Of a DNA stretch of 64,000 nucleotides, positions 31,745-41,022 are shown one piece after another. The stretch covers positions 3,348,001-3,412,000 of the forward strand of contig OZ243957.1 of the NCBI GenBank assembly GCA_965214585.1, read 5' to 3'. Made by a program: the position numbers and the translations under genes. The DNA is from JAHCHG01 sp965214585. GTDB taxonomy: Bacteria; Acidobacteriota; Blastocatellia; Pyrinomonadales; Pyrinomonadaceae. Position 1 is the stretch's first letter. Each line of letters opens with the position of its first letter. The notes under the pieces were generated by a model. The model had not been told where the DNA came from. It ran no database searches and worked only from the letters and a program-made list of their open reading frames with translations.

Positions 31745-34700
31745 ATGAATAAGCAAGAAAAAAAACTGATAAAAGTTTTATTAATAGATGACAGCAAAAC
31801 TGCATATCTGCTAATAAAAAATTATTTCGGGGAGTTTAACGATAAAAATTTTCAACTTGATTGGATAGACAATTTTAATCAGGCATTATCGGCTGTTTGT
31901 GAAAATAAATATGATATTTTTTTGGTAGATTATTGGCTGGGCGAAAAAAACGGTCTTGATTTTATCAGGCAAGCCTCGAAGTTCAGTTGTGACGCGCCGA
32001 CGATTTTGCTGACCGGCGATGAAAATAAGGTTGTTGATGCCGAAGCCAGACAAGTCGGCGCGGCTGATTATTTGATAAAGGGACAGATAAATCCGCAAAT
32101 TCTCGAACGCTCGATTTTGTATGCGCTGGAGCATACCAGAGCAACAAAAGCTCTGCGCGAAAGCGAACATCGCTATCGGCATCTGATCGAAACTTTGCCC
32201 GTAATGTTTTATTCGGTTGAATTTGATCCGCCGTATAAACCGATTTACGTTTCGCCGACCTTTGCATCGCTCGGTTATCCGCTTGAAGACTGGACGGAAA
32301 AAGAAAATATGTGGATGGACGTTCTCCACCCGGAAGACCGCGAATGGGTTTTAAGAGAAACCGCCGCGGCACGACTTGAAAATCGGGAAACTGATTATAA
32401 ATACCGTTTACTCGCCAAAGACGGGCGAACAATCTGGATTCACGACCGCGGACAATTCGTCAAAAATCGGGACGGTCAGACGGTCAGCTGGCAAGGCGTA
32501 TTTTTGGATATTACAGAGGCGCAGGAAGCCGAGAAAGCCAGAAAAAAAAGTGAAGAAAAATTCCGCGATCTGTTTGAAAACGCCAACGACATCGTTTATG
32601 TTCACGATTTGGCGGGAAATTTCCTCTCGATCAATAAAGCCGGGAATAAAACCTTCGGATATGAAAAAGAAGACCTTACAAAACTCAATATATCCCGGAT
32701 AGTTGCACCGGAAGATTTAGAGATGGTTCGGCAGCAGATTTTGAAGAAAAATGATCAAAATGTTCAAACCTCTTATGAAACCAAGTGTCTGACCAAAGAC
32801 GGCAAACAATTGATTCTGGAGATAAACAGCCGCGGCATTTATGAAAACGGCAAAATCGTTGCCGTTCAGGGAATTGCCAGAGATATAACCGAGCGCAAGC
32901 AAGCCGAAGCGAATCTGATCGAAAGCGAAGAAAAATTCCGCGATCTGTTTGAAAACGCGCACGATATTGTTTACGTTCACGATCTGGAAGGAAATTTTAC
33001 TTCGCTCAATCGCGCCGGCGAAAAAATCACCGGCTATACGCGCGAAGAAGCCGCTAAACTGAATTTTAAGGAAATAGTCGCGCCCGAATATCTGCGAATA
33101 GTTACCGACAGAATTGAACGAAAAATCAACGGCGAAATTATGCCTTCGTATGAAGTGGAAATTTTCTCGAAACAACATTGGCGAATCGCGCTCGAACTCA
33201 ACAGCCGAGTTATTTACAAAGACGGCAAACCCGTCGGAATTCAGGGAATTGCCAGAGATATAACCGAACGCAAACGCGCCGAAGAAGAGCGCGACAGATT
33301 TTATAAATTAACGCTCGATCTGCTGACAACGGTTAATTTTAACGACGAACTCGTTCAGGTAAATCCGGCTTGGGAAAAAATTCTCGGCTATCAAAAGCAG
33401 GAATTGCTTGATCGTTCGTTTTTCGACTTTATCCATCCTAAAGATATTCGCGTTGCCCGCGCCGAAACGTCGAAAATTATGTCCGGTTATCCGGGTGCTT
33501 TTGAAGTGCGTATGCTTTGCAAAGACGAAAGCTACCGCTGGATTTTATGGTCAACGATTCCGGTTCTCAACGATCAGAGTTTTTACGCCGTCGGGCGCGA
33601 TATTACCGAACGAAAGAAAACCGAAAAACAGCTTAAACACAACGCTTTATACGATACTTTGACAAACCTGCCGAACCGCGCACAGTTTATGAATCATCTG
33701 AAAGAGGCGATTGAAGACACAAAAAGAAATGCTGATAATAAGTTTGCGGTGCTTTTCCTCGATCTTGATCGCTTCAAGGTGATAAACGACGGACTCGGAC
33801 ACTTGATCGGAGATAAACTGCTGATCGCCATTGCCGAACGGCTCAAGTCAACTTTGCGTCCGGGCGACATCGCGGCTCGGCTCGGCGGCGACGAATTTAC
33901 ATTTTTAATCAACAATATAAATGATAAGACCGACGCGGTAAAGGTTGCCGAAAGATTGCAGAAAAAACTTGCAATCCCTTTCAAATTAGATAGTTACGAA
34001 GTTTTCACATCAGCCAGCGTCGGAATTATAATCTCGGACGAAATTCACCGCAACCCGGAAGATTTTCTGCGCGACGCGGACGCGGCAATGTATCGGGCAA
34101 AGGAAACGGGAAAAGCCAGATATGAGATTTTTGACCGCGAAATGCACATACGGAATATGAATCTGCTTCAGGTCGAAACGGATTTGCGCCACGCTCTGGA
34201 AAGAAGCGAATTTAGAGTTTATTTCCAACCGATTGTCGCGCTCGATACGGGAACGATTCAGGAATTTGAAGCATTGATTCGCTGGGAACATCCGAAATAC
34301 GGCTTAATTTCGCCGAACGAATTTATCGGTGTCGCCGAAGAAACCGGCTTGATAATTCAGATCGGGGAATGGATTTTAGAAGAATCCTGCCGTCAGACGA
34401 AAATATGGCACGAAAAATTTCCATCGCTGAAACCTCTCGGAATCAGCGTAAATTTATCCGCCAAACAATTGATGCACCCGGCACTTACGTCGCGCGTGAA
34501 AGATATTTTGGTAAGAACGGATTTCAGTTCGCAGCATCTGAAACTCGAAGTTACGGAAAGCACCGTGATGGAAAACAGCGAAACCGCCTTGAAAGTTTTA
34601 ACCGAACTGACCGACGCGGGAATAAAGATCAGCACCGACGATTTCGGAACGGGATATTCGAGCCTCAGCTATCTGCACCGTTTTCCGTTCGAGAGAATCA

Positions 34701-35020
34701 AAATTGACCGAAGTTTCGTCAGCAAAATGGACGCGGATTTGAAAAGCGAGGCGATTGTCCGCACGATTTTGATGCTCGGCAAAAATCTGGAAATAAACAT
34801 CGTCGCCGAAGGAATCGAAAACGAACATCAATTATGGCAGCTGCGCTCGTTCGGCTGTCAGTTCGGACAAGGTTATCTGTTTTCAAAACCCGTTGATGCC
34901 GAATACGCCGAAAAATTATTGACGGAAGGTTTGCCTTTGGATTTTGCGGAAATGGAAAAACCGTTTAATTTCTCCGAGATACAAACGAAATCATTTATCG
35001 AAGTCAGCGAGATTCAGTAG
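31745..35020 (+). CDS. REC-PAS-GGDEF-EAL cyclic-di-GMP signalling protein
   Basis: A 1091-residue cytoplasmic sensor-regulator. A receiver domain (1 to about 122) has acidic Asp15-Asp16, phosphoacceptor Asp62 (FLVDYWLG), Thr90 and Lys112. Four PAS domains follow (about 145-270, 272-395, 396-518 and 519-640), two of them similar (EEKFRDLFENANDIVYVHDL and EEKFRDLFENAHDIVYVHDL). GGDEF is intact at 714-718, with the inhibitory RxxD site RPGD at 705-708. The EAL domain (about 825-1075) keeps FEALIRW, DDFGTGYSSLSYL, KIDRSF and AEGIE. It could make or break c-di-GMP; which wins cannot be read. The receiver implies control by a histidine kinase encoded elsewhere. Confidence 0.96.
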   Translation: MNKQEKKLIKVLLIDDSKTAYLLIKNYFGEFNDKNFQLDWIDNFNQALSAVCENKYDIFLVDYWLGEKNGLDFIRQASKFSCDAPTILLTGDENKVVDAEARQVGAADYLIKGQINPQILERSILYALEHTRATKALRESEHRYRHLIETLPVMFYSVEFDPPYKPIYVSPTFASLGYPLEDWTEKENMWMDVLHPEDREWVLRETAAARLENRETDYKYRLLAKDGRTIWIHDRGQFVKNRDGQTVSWQGVFLDITEAQEAEKARKKSEEKFRDLFENANDIVYVHDLAGNFLSINKAGNKTFGYEKEDLTKLNISRIVAPEDLEMVRQQILKKNDQNVQTSYETKCLTKDGKQLILEINSRGIYENGKIVAVQGIARDITERKQAEANLIESEEKFRDLFENAHDIVYVHDLEGNFTSLNRAGEKITGYTREEAAKLNFKEIVAPEYLRIVTDRIERKINGEIMPSYEVEIFSKQHWRIALELNSRVIYKDGKPVGIQGIARDITERKRAEEERDRFYKLTLDLLTTVNFNDELVQVNPAWEKILGYQKQELLDRSFFDFIHPKDIRVARAETSKIMSGYPGAFEVRMLCKDESYRWILWSTIPVLNDQSFYAVGRDITERKKTEKQLKHNALYDTLTNLPNRAQFMNHLKEAIEDTKRNADNKFAVLFLDLDRFKVINDGLGHLIGDKLLIAIAERLKSTLRPGDIAARLGGDEFTFLINNINDKTDAVKVAERLQKKLAIPFKLDSYEVFTSASVGIIISDEIHRNPEDFLRDADAAMYRAKETGKARYEIFDREMHIRNMNLLQVETDLRHALERSEFRVYFQPIVALDTGTIQEFEALIRWEHPKYGLISPNEFIGVAEETGLIIQIGEWILEESCRQTKIWHEKFPSLKPLGISVNLSAKQLMHPALTSRVKDILVRTDFSSQHLKLEVTESTVMENSETALKVLTELTDAGIKISTDDFGTGYSSLSYLHRFPFERIKIDRSFVSKMDADLKSEAIVRTILMLGKNLEINIVAEGIENEHQLWQLRSFGCQFGQGYLFSKPVDAEYAEKLLTEGLPLDFAEMEKPFNFSEIQTKSFIEVSEIQ

Positions 35021-35023
35021 TTT

Positions 35024-35327
35024 TGTAAATAGTAAATCGTTAATTGTTAATAGTTTTTCTATCAAATTATTCAATTAGGGAACGTGTAGAAAATAACTTA
35101 TAAAACAACTTTTCAAAGAGGCGGAAACCCGACAGTAATGGAGGGTGCTGTTTATAAGTCAAAAAGTTTATAGTTAAACAGCATTGTCAACACTTTTTTG
35201 AAAACCCGACAAATTTCTAATCAATCAGCACCCTCCATAACTGCCCTTGTTTCTGCCTTTTTTTACCGTTATAAGTTATTTTTTACACGTTCCTAGCAAT
35301 TAACGATTTACCATTAACCATTTACAG
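35024..35327. terminator. Outer low-complexity hairpin around the palindromic element
   Basis: GTAAATAGTAAATCGTTAAT (left, 35026-35055) and ATTAACGATTTACCATTAAC (right, 35299-35327) are complementary low-complexity arms. They lie between convergent genes and would make a terminator, with element copy 2 sitting inside the loop. Confidence 0.6.
35077..35295. repeat. Palindromic element, copy 2
   Basis: Same architecture as 8056-8256. Outer arms 35077-35103 and 35269-35295 pair over about 25 bases (GAACGTGTAGAAAATAACTT type) and share no sequence with the outer arms of copy 1. The inner arms, AGGCGGAAACCCGACAGTAA then GGAGGGTGCTG (35118-35150) and CAGCACCCTCCATAACTGCC then CTTGTTTCTGCCT (35226-35258), match copy 1 closely, including the unpaired CCGA bulge. 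The centre is AT-rich and unlike copy 1. No open frame. Confidence 0.8.
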
Positions 35328-35328
35328 A

Positions 35329-37764
35329 CTACTTTTCAGCCAACTGTTTTTTCTCGCGCGGTTTGGCGTTTTTAACGTATTTGTCAAACCAGTTGATCTG
35401 CTCGAAAAGCGCGTGTTCGATTGATTCGCGGGCGGCGTAGCCGTGTGATTCAAGCGGCAGAAACACGAGCCGCGCCGTTCCGCCGTTGCCGCGAATGGCG
35501 GCGAACATTCTTTCGGACTGAATCGGGAAAGTTCCCGAATTGTTGTCCGCTTCGCCGTGAATCATCAAAAGCGGTTCTTTTATTTTATCGGCGTAGAAAA
35601 ACGGCGAAAGTTTCGCGTAAACGTCCTGCGCTTCCCAGAAAGAACGTCGTTCGCTCTGAAATCCGAACGGCGTTAAAGTTCGGTTATACGCGCCGCTTCG
35701 TGCAATGCCCGCGCGGAAAATATCCGAGTGAGCTAATAAATTCGCCGTCATAAACGCGCCGTAGCTGTGTCCGCCGACTCCGACTCTTTCCGGGTCAACA
35801 ACTCCGAGTTCAACGCCTTTGTCAATCGCCGCCTGCGCCGAATCAACAAGCTGTTTTACAAATGTATCGTTGACCGTCAAAGGATCGCCGACAATCGGAA
35901 TCGTCGTATCGTCTAAAATCGCGTAACCTTCGAGCAGCATAAACAAATGCGAATAGCCGCCGATGTTTGTAAAGCGGTTTGTCGAACCGGAAACTTGTCC
36001 GGCGGTTGCCGCATTTGTATATTCAAGCGGATAAGCCCAAACAATCGTCGGCAAGCGCGTGCCTTCTTTGTAATTCGGCGGCAGATAAAGCGTAAACGAC
36101 AGATCAACGCCGTCGGCGCGTTTGTATTTGACCAGCCGTTTCGTGATTCCGCGAAGCTGCGGCGACGGGTCTTTGAAATCTGTGATCGGTTTCATCGAAG
36201 TCGCCATTGCATCGGCGTTTGCTCTCTCGCGCAAAATCAGATTCGGCGGTTCGGCGATTGTTTCGCGCCGTGTGATAAAGCGATTCGCGTCGTCGTCCAG
36301 CAAAGTAACAAAAGTTTCAAAAGAATCTTTGTCCGAACGCCAGATTTCTTCAGTTTTCAAAGTGTTCAAATTCATTCTTCGCAAAAACGGTCTGTCGCCT
36401 TCCGAAGACGCGCCGTTTCCTTCGAGGTATATAAAATCGCCGTTTCGCAAAATAACTCTTTCGCCGTTCGGCAGAGTTTTGTAGATCGGATCGCCGATGG
36501 CGTTGTATCTGTCGCGCACATTCAGATCGGAAATGAGTTTCGGATTTGTCGGATTTTTGTAATCAATCATATAAATCCGCCGCTTTTGCGTGTCGCGGTT
36601 GTAATCGTAAAACCACATCATTCCGTTTTCGCCGAAAGTTTTGCCCGCAAAACGCTGTTCAACCTTTAAAAGTTCAAAAGGCTCTGCGGCAAACGGCGCG
36701 GCAAGCATCATCAATTTATCGCGCGGCGTAACTTTATTATTCGGATCGCCTTCGTCGAGTGCTTCCGCCCACATCAAAGTCGCCGATTCCGTCGGAATCC
36801 AGTCGTAACTTCTCGGTCCGGTCTGAACTCCTTGGACGACAAGTTGATCCTGCAAAGGGATGTCGGCGAGTTTGTGAACCATTTCGCCCTTCCGATTCCA
36901 AACCTCAACTTCCGTCGGAAAGTTATAAAAAGGAAAAAGATAAGAATACGGACGCTTTAATTTGCTGACCAAAATATAATTTCCGTCGGGCGAAACTTTG
37001 CGGTCTTGGTAAAGCGCGGGCTTGCCGATGTTCATTATTTTGCCGTTTTCGACATTGACGATTGCCATCTGCGAAGTCGCGTAATAATCAAAAAGTTTTT
37101 CGTCATTCGGCGACGAGAGCAAATCCTGATAAGTTCTGATCGCGCCCGATTTGCCGGAAGTTTCCTGAATATTCGGCTCATTCGGCACTAAATCTCTGTA
37201 AGCCGGCGCAGCACCGCGATTTCTCGGCACAAAGTTGACAAGCAGACTTTTCTGATCGGGCATCCAACTGTAACCGTCGAAAATCGTATTGACCAAACCG
37301 TTTTTGAGTCTTTTAACTTTCCCGTTCGCCGTTTCGATTATCAAAAGTTCCACGCCAAGCGGTGTCATTATTCCCGCCGCGACATATTTTCCGTCCGCGC
37401 TCCAATTCGGCGAAACGATTTTCGAGTTCGGCGGCAGATTAACCCGCATTTCCTTTCCGTTATTGATATTCTTAAAAACCAAACCCGTAAAATATCTCTG
37501 CCGATGCTGGCTGAACGTATTCGGATTTATACGCAAACCCGCCAGCCTGAGCATCGGTTCGGCGAGTTCGGAAATCGGCGGATAGCGCGAATACTCCAAA
37601 AGAAGCATTTTATCCTTCGCCGGACTAACCGAAGTGATCGGCGTTTCCGGCGCATTCAGCACATCTAAAATCTCCTTAGGCGGCTTTTGATAACCGCTTT
37701 GCGCGAAAAGATTAAACGAAAAAAGAAACAGAATTACCGCTAAAGAAACAAACTTGAATTTCAT
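35329..37764 (-). CDS. Secreted prolyl oligopeptidase family S9 peptidase
   Basis: An 811-residue exported peptidase: signal peptide FKFVSLAVILFLFSFNLFAQ, a beta-propeller N-terminal region (about 40-530) with WSADGKYVAAGI and SPDGNYILVSKL blade motifs, and a C-terminal alpha/beta-hydrolase. The triad is visible in order: Ser in GGHSYGAFMTAN, Asp in MIHGEADNNSG, His in LESHGYAARES. This order and the PTIVWAYPLEY entry to the catalytic domain resemble the glutamyl-endopeptidase-like S9 branch found in many Acidobacteriota and Bacteroidota. It cleaves oligopeptides in the periplasm or outside. It is transcribed alone and ends at a hairpin region shared with the c-di-GMP gene. Confidence 0.93.
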   Translation of the reverse strand: MKFKFVSLAVILFLFSFNLFAQSGYQKPPKEILDVLNAPETPITSVSPAKDKMLLLEYSRYPPISELAEPMLRLAGLRINPNTFSQHRQRYFTGLVFKNINNGKEMRVNLPPNSKIVSPNWSADGKYVAAGIMTPLGVELLIIETANGKVKRLKNGLVNTIFDGYSWMPDQKSLLVNFVPRNRGAAPAYRDLVPNEPNIQETSGKSGAIRTYQDLLSSPNDEKLFDYYATSQMAIVNVENGKIMNIGKPALYQDRKVSPDGNYILVSKLKRPYSYLFPFYNFPTEVEVWNRKGEMVHKLADIPLQDQLVVQGVQTGPRSYDWIPTESATLMWAEALDEGDPNNKVTPRDKLMMLAAPFAAEPFELLKVEQRFAGKTFGENGMMWFYDYNRDTQKRRIYMIDYKNPTNPKLISDLNVRDRYNAIGDPIYKTLPNGERVILRNGDFIYLEGNGASSEGDRPFLRRMNLNTLKTEEIWRSDKDSFETFVTLLDDDANRFITRRETIAEPPNLILRERANADAMATSMKPITDFKDPSPQLRGITKRLVKYKRADGVDLSFTLYLPPNYKEGTRLPTIVWAYPLEYTNAATAGQVSGSTNRFTNIGGYSHLFMLLEGYAILDDTTIPIVGDPLTVNDTFVKQLVDSAQAAIDKGVELGVVDPERVGVGGHSYGAFMTANLLAHSDIFRAGIARSGAYNRTLTPFGFQSERRSFWEAQDVYAKLSPFFYADKIKEPLLMIHGEADNNSGTFPIQSERMFAAIRGNGGTARLVFLPLESHGYAARESIEHALFEQINWFDKYVKNAKPREKKQLAEK

Positions 37765-37869
37765 ATTTGACCTCGAATAATTTTGGCAATTGCGCCAAAT
37801 TAAATTTTTAGAATTGAATTTTTAGAACTTTGATTAAAATTGTAATGAAATTTACTTGGATATTCAAAG

Positions 37870-38078
37870 CGGGTGAGAAGGGTAAAGGTAAAAGGTAAAA
37901 GGTGAAAGGTTAAAGGTAAAGGGTAAAAGGATAAAGGTAAAAGGTAGAATTTACAGCATCAAAATCCCTGTTCATCTCCTTTATCCTTGTTAAATATTTC
38001 TTAAAATCTGTATTTATCCGTGTTCATCTGTGAATAATTTTCTCACCTTTTACCTTTTACCTTTACCCTTTTACCTTA
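37870..38078. repeat. GGTAAAA-type low-complexity inverted repeat
   Basis: A run of GGTAAAAGGTGAAAGG-like units (37873-37952) faces the inverse CCTTTTACCTTTTACC units (38041-38076). Between them is AT-rich sequence. It lies between two minus-strand genes, so the arms can form a long terminator-like hairpin. The same unit recurs at 49253, 51342 and 55651. The rest of 37765-37869 shows nothing. Confidence 0.75.
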
Positions 38079-39119
38079 TTATTCTTGACTTAGAACTTCT
38101 TTAATAGATTCGCGCAGTTTCACGGCGGAAGTCGTCGCGGGTTTTAGTTCAATTTCTTCTAAGCCGTAAATTTTCTTGCCGAAAACTCCGTTCCAAGTCG
38201 GAATTACGATTGTGACCGAGCCTTGCGCCTGCGCCTGACACGCCAGACGCATCAGCGGTTTTGCTTCGTCCGCCTGTTTGTAGCCGAAAACCTTCATTTG
38301 CTTGCGTTCCAGACGCTGAACATCCGAGAGTTTTTCCGCGCCCGCGATTATTCCGACCCAGCAAGTTCCGCACGCCGCCGAACGGCATTCGACAGGCACA
38401 ACGCCTTCCCAACAGCGTTCGTCTGCGGCTCGCCAATCTTCCGTCTGATGCCGCGCCGAAGCCGAAGCGATCTCTTCGTCAAAGATAATATCGAATTTCG
38501 ATTTGCGTTTCGTTTCGTCGTAAGTAACCGAAAATTCTTTGTCAACCGTTTTCAAAAACGCGAAAAATCCGCCTTTATCTTCCTTGTTTCGCTCGGCTAA
38601 AATCTTCTCCGGCGATTTCGCAAGTCGTCCTTTCGGCTTTGCCGTTTCGCCCGACGCATTTTTAAACGCTTCAAGTCCAACCTGCGCCAAAGTCATCAAA
38701 CCGACGGCGGCGATTCCGACGAGCAAAGATTCATCGCGCTTAACTTCACCCGCCACGGTTGCCGCGATTTTCTTGATAACATTCGCCAAATCCGCATTGT
38801 CCGAATCGAACTGTTTCGCCTGCGTTTCGATCTCCGCCTTAACCTGTTTCCAAAATCTGTGTCCGTATAAAAATTCGTGCGAAGAATCAATCTGATCTTT
38901 CAATTCAAAATCGCCCTTTATCACGAACTGCTGCACTACTTTTTCCTTATCTTCCGCATTTTCCAAAAACCGATGCAAAGCCAGCGGATAAAACCGAAAC
39001 CAAATCTTCACCGCATTCCGGTCAACTTCGTGAATCGCCGAAAGCAGAGTTTCCAAAACCTTCTCCCAATCCTTTTCGTCGTGTTTGTTTAAATAATTCT
39101 CAAATTTTGTTAAATCCAT
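38079..39119 (-). CDS. 2Fe-2S ferredoxin-fold protein with long novel N-terminus
   Basis: A 346-residue protein. About 215-310 carries a plant-type 2Fe-2S pattern: VECRSAACGTCWVG gives Cys-x4-Cys-x2-Cys, and RLACQ supplies the fourth cysteine about 38 residues later, as in ferredoxins and adenylate-cyclase-linked iron-sulfur domains. About 1-200 is charged and helical (DKHDEKDWEKVLETLLSAIH-like, then DRNAVKIWFRFYPLALHRFL), which I do not recognise, with one hydrophobic stretch (LLVGIAAVGLMTLAQVGL) near 136-153 that might be amphipathic or a membrane helix. Electron-transfer role inferred from the cluster motif only. The ISAs1-type element begins 92 bases upstream. Confidence 0.75.
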   Translation of the reverse strand: MDLTKFENYLNKHDEKDWEKVLETLLSAIHEVDRNAVKIWFRFYPLALHRFLENAEDKEKVVQQFVIKGDFELKDQIDSSHEFLYGHRFWKQVKAEIETQAKQFDSDNADLANVIKKIAATVAGEVKRDESLLVGIAAVGLMTLAQVGLEAFKNASGETAKPKGRLAKSPEKILAERNKEDKGGFFAFLKTVDKEFSVTYDETKRKSKFDIIFDEEIASASARHQTEDWRAADERCWEGVVPVECRSAACGTCWVGIIAGAEKLSDVQRLERKQMKVFGYKQADEAKPLMRLACQAQAQGSVTIVIPTWNGVFGKKIYGLEEIELKPATTSAVKLRESIKEVLSQE

Positions 39120-39210
39120 TCGATAAGCCTCTTCTAAAATAATTGTGTTTCTAAATAAACAAACGATTTAATCAAAGTTTGGCTGAAATTACAACTTGAC
39201 TTAATTGCAG

Positions 39211-40440
39211 ATAGGGCTTTCCTATAAAAAATAAAAAACAAGGCTACAAATGTTACATTCTTAAATAGATTAACAAAAAAGGATGGAACAGTTATGCAGC
39301 CTTGTCGGAAAGATAATAGAACTTTTTTTGAGAAACTACAATGTGCCGAGGGATTGGATTTGCGGGATAATCGAGGGAAAAGACACGATTTAGCAGTTGT
39401 CCTAATTGGTTTGACGATAGCTATTTTATCAAATCGGGATGGTAATTTATCAGCTCTTCACCGACATTTGACCAAGCGATACGAGCAATTGACGGAAGTT
39501 CTCGGATTGCCGCTTGAGCAAGCGGTTTCACGTTCACAGCTTCCCATTATTTTGGAGAAGGTGGCAGTTGAAGTGTTTGACCGATTGTTATTTGAAAATT
39601 ACGGCATCAAATTAAGCGAACAAGAACGCCGATGGTTTGCCATTGATGGCAAAGAACTTCGCGGCAGCATCGAAAAAGGAGCAAAGAGAGGCGAAGCAGT
39701 GGTGCAGGTAATCGAACACGATAAACGCCAAGTTTATGCTCAGGATTATTATTGCGGAGAGAAAGAATCGGAAGTGCCTGTTGTGCGTAAGTTATTGCAA
39801 AAAGGCGGATTAAAAAACCAGAAGATTACACTTGATGCGCTGCACTTGAAACCTGAAACGATTGCTCCGATAGCACAGGCGGGCGGCGTATATTTGGTCG
39901 GGCTTAAAGAAAATCAGAAAGAAATGTTTTGGGAAGTAAAGCAGATGAGCCGATTTATGCCGCTTGTTTATCAAACGGAGAGTTTGGAAAAAGGACACGG
40001 ACGAATCGAACACAGATGTTACCGGGTTTATGATATTGAAGGTCTTTACAAGGACGAGCGATGGAACACAAGCGACATCAGAACAGCAGTCAGAGTGATG
40101 CGGGAAAGGCAGGAAATCAGAACGGGCAAGATAAGTCGGGAAACGAGTTATTATCTATCGAATCAAGCAGATAAGTTCGGGCAATTATGTGAAGCGGTCA
40201 GACTTCATTGGCAGGTTGAAACAAATAATCACATTCGAGATGTGACGCTCAAAGAAGACGGCTTGCGAACAAAAAAAAGAAAGTCAGCCGAATGTTAGCC
40301 GAGATCAGAACATTCGCCGCCAAAGTATTGATTGAAACGAAATGCGAAAACCGCCGAGCTCAGTTAGAAGATTTTAGCGATGACTTTGATAGTTTGATCA
40401 AAATACTAAGAAAATTAAACTTTTTATAGGAAAGCCCTAT
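39211..40440. mobile_element. ISAs1-type insertion sequence with target duplication
   Basis: The 1230-bp element has perfect 20-bp terminal inverted repeats, ATAGGGCTTTCCTATAAAAA at 39211-39230 and its complement at 40421-40440. It is flanked by an exact 8-bp direct repeat, AATTGCAG (39203-39210 and 40441-40448), the usual target duplication length of ISAs1 elements. Sharp ends and an intact target site indicate recent insertion. It carries one transposase gene, expressed through a possible frameshift. It interrupts the sequence upstream of a decayed AraC-like gene. Confidence 0.93.
39294..40429 (+). CDS. ISAs1-family DDE transposase, two frames joined at an A8G slippery run
   Basis: The first frame (39294-40298, 334 residues) carries ISAs1 features: HDLAVVLIGLTIAILS near the N-terminus, Asp118 in FAIDGKELRGS, Asp181 in LDALHLKP and the HWQVETNNHIRDVTLKED block. 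It then stops in SAEC. Shifting back one base at the A8G run (40271-40279) continues as SRMLAEIRTFAAKVL and ends NFL at the TAG of 40427-40429, completing a protein of normal length (about 377). A AAA AAG is a known -1 slippery heptamer, so programmed slippage is possible; a lost A is the alternative. Start chosen at 39294, just inside the left repeat. Confidence 0.85.
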
Positions 40441-40535
40441 AATTGCAGAAAATTTTCTTGACATAAATATTGGATTTTTGTTATTAATAGTAAAATAACT
40501 TCGTTACTCAAACATTTACAAGGAGGACATCTCAA

Positions 40536-40812
40536 ATGGATCAAAGAATCTTTCTCTTTAAAGAAGATTTGCCTGACAATCTTCAAGAACATTGGACGAT
40601 TGAAAAAATGGCGGAAACTGTCGGAATATCCGCTTCTTATTTTCAAATGCTGTTCAAGAAAGATGTCGGAATACCGCCGATGTCATATTTGCACGATTTG
40701 CGGTTGGAAAAAGCCAGAGAACTCTTGAAACAACTTTCAATAATATAACTGAAATTAGGGTTGAAGTCGGAATGATGAATGACAGCCATTTCACACGCGA
40801 TTTCAAGCAGGC
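40536..40812 (+). pseudogene. AraC-type DNA-binding domain remnant, frameshifted
   Basis: The first frame (to 40748) reads a helix-turn-helix half, HWTIEKMAETVGISASYFQM followed by LFKKDVGIPPMSYLHDLRLE and KARELLKQ, as in AraC regulators. The second helix-turn-helix continues in another frame: NITEIRVEVGMMNDSHFTRD then FK, the usual I-x-E-I-A...VG...D-x-x-F-x-R-x-F-K pattern. One shift near 40742 separates them. The N-terminal sensing domain is missing. A promoter-like TTGACA lies upstream, near 40458. Confidence 0.75.
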
Positions 40813-41022
40813 GGACAGTATTATCAAGTTGAAGATATTTCCAATCTCTCAGAAACAGTCGCGCAAGTCGCCAACGAACTCGGTCAGCAATACAGCATCG
40901 GTTATTACCCGAAGGAATCGGGCGAAAAAGGTGAGCGTAGAAATATCAAGGTGAAAGTAAATATCCCGAATGTTGCTGTTAGAGCAAGAGAAAGTTACGT
41001 TGTCGGTTCGGGCAAGAAATAA
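40813..41022 (+). pseudogene. C-terminal fragment of an acidobacterial VWFA-related protein
   Basis: From 40813 an open frame reads GGQYYQVEDISNLSETVAQV, then ANELGQQYSIGYYPKESGEK and ends VRARESYVVGSGKK before TAA at 41020-41022. This matches the C-terminus of the VWFA-related acidobacterial domain (TIGR03436-type), with its QQYSIGYYP signature. It has no start of its own and is joined directly to the AraC remnant, so it is a recombination or deletion product. Confidence 0.8.
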
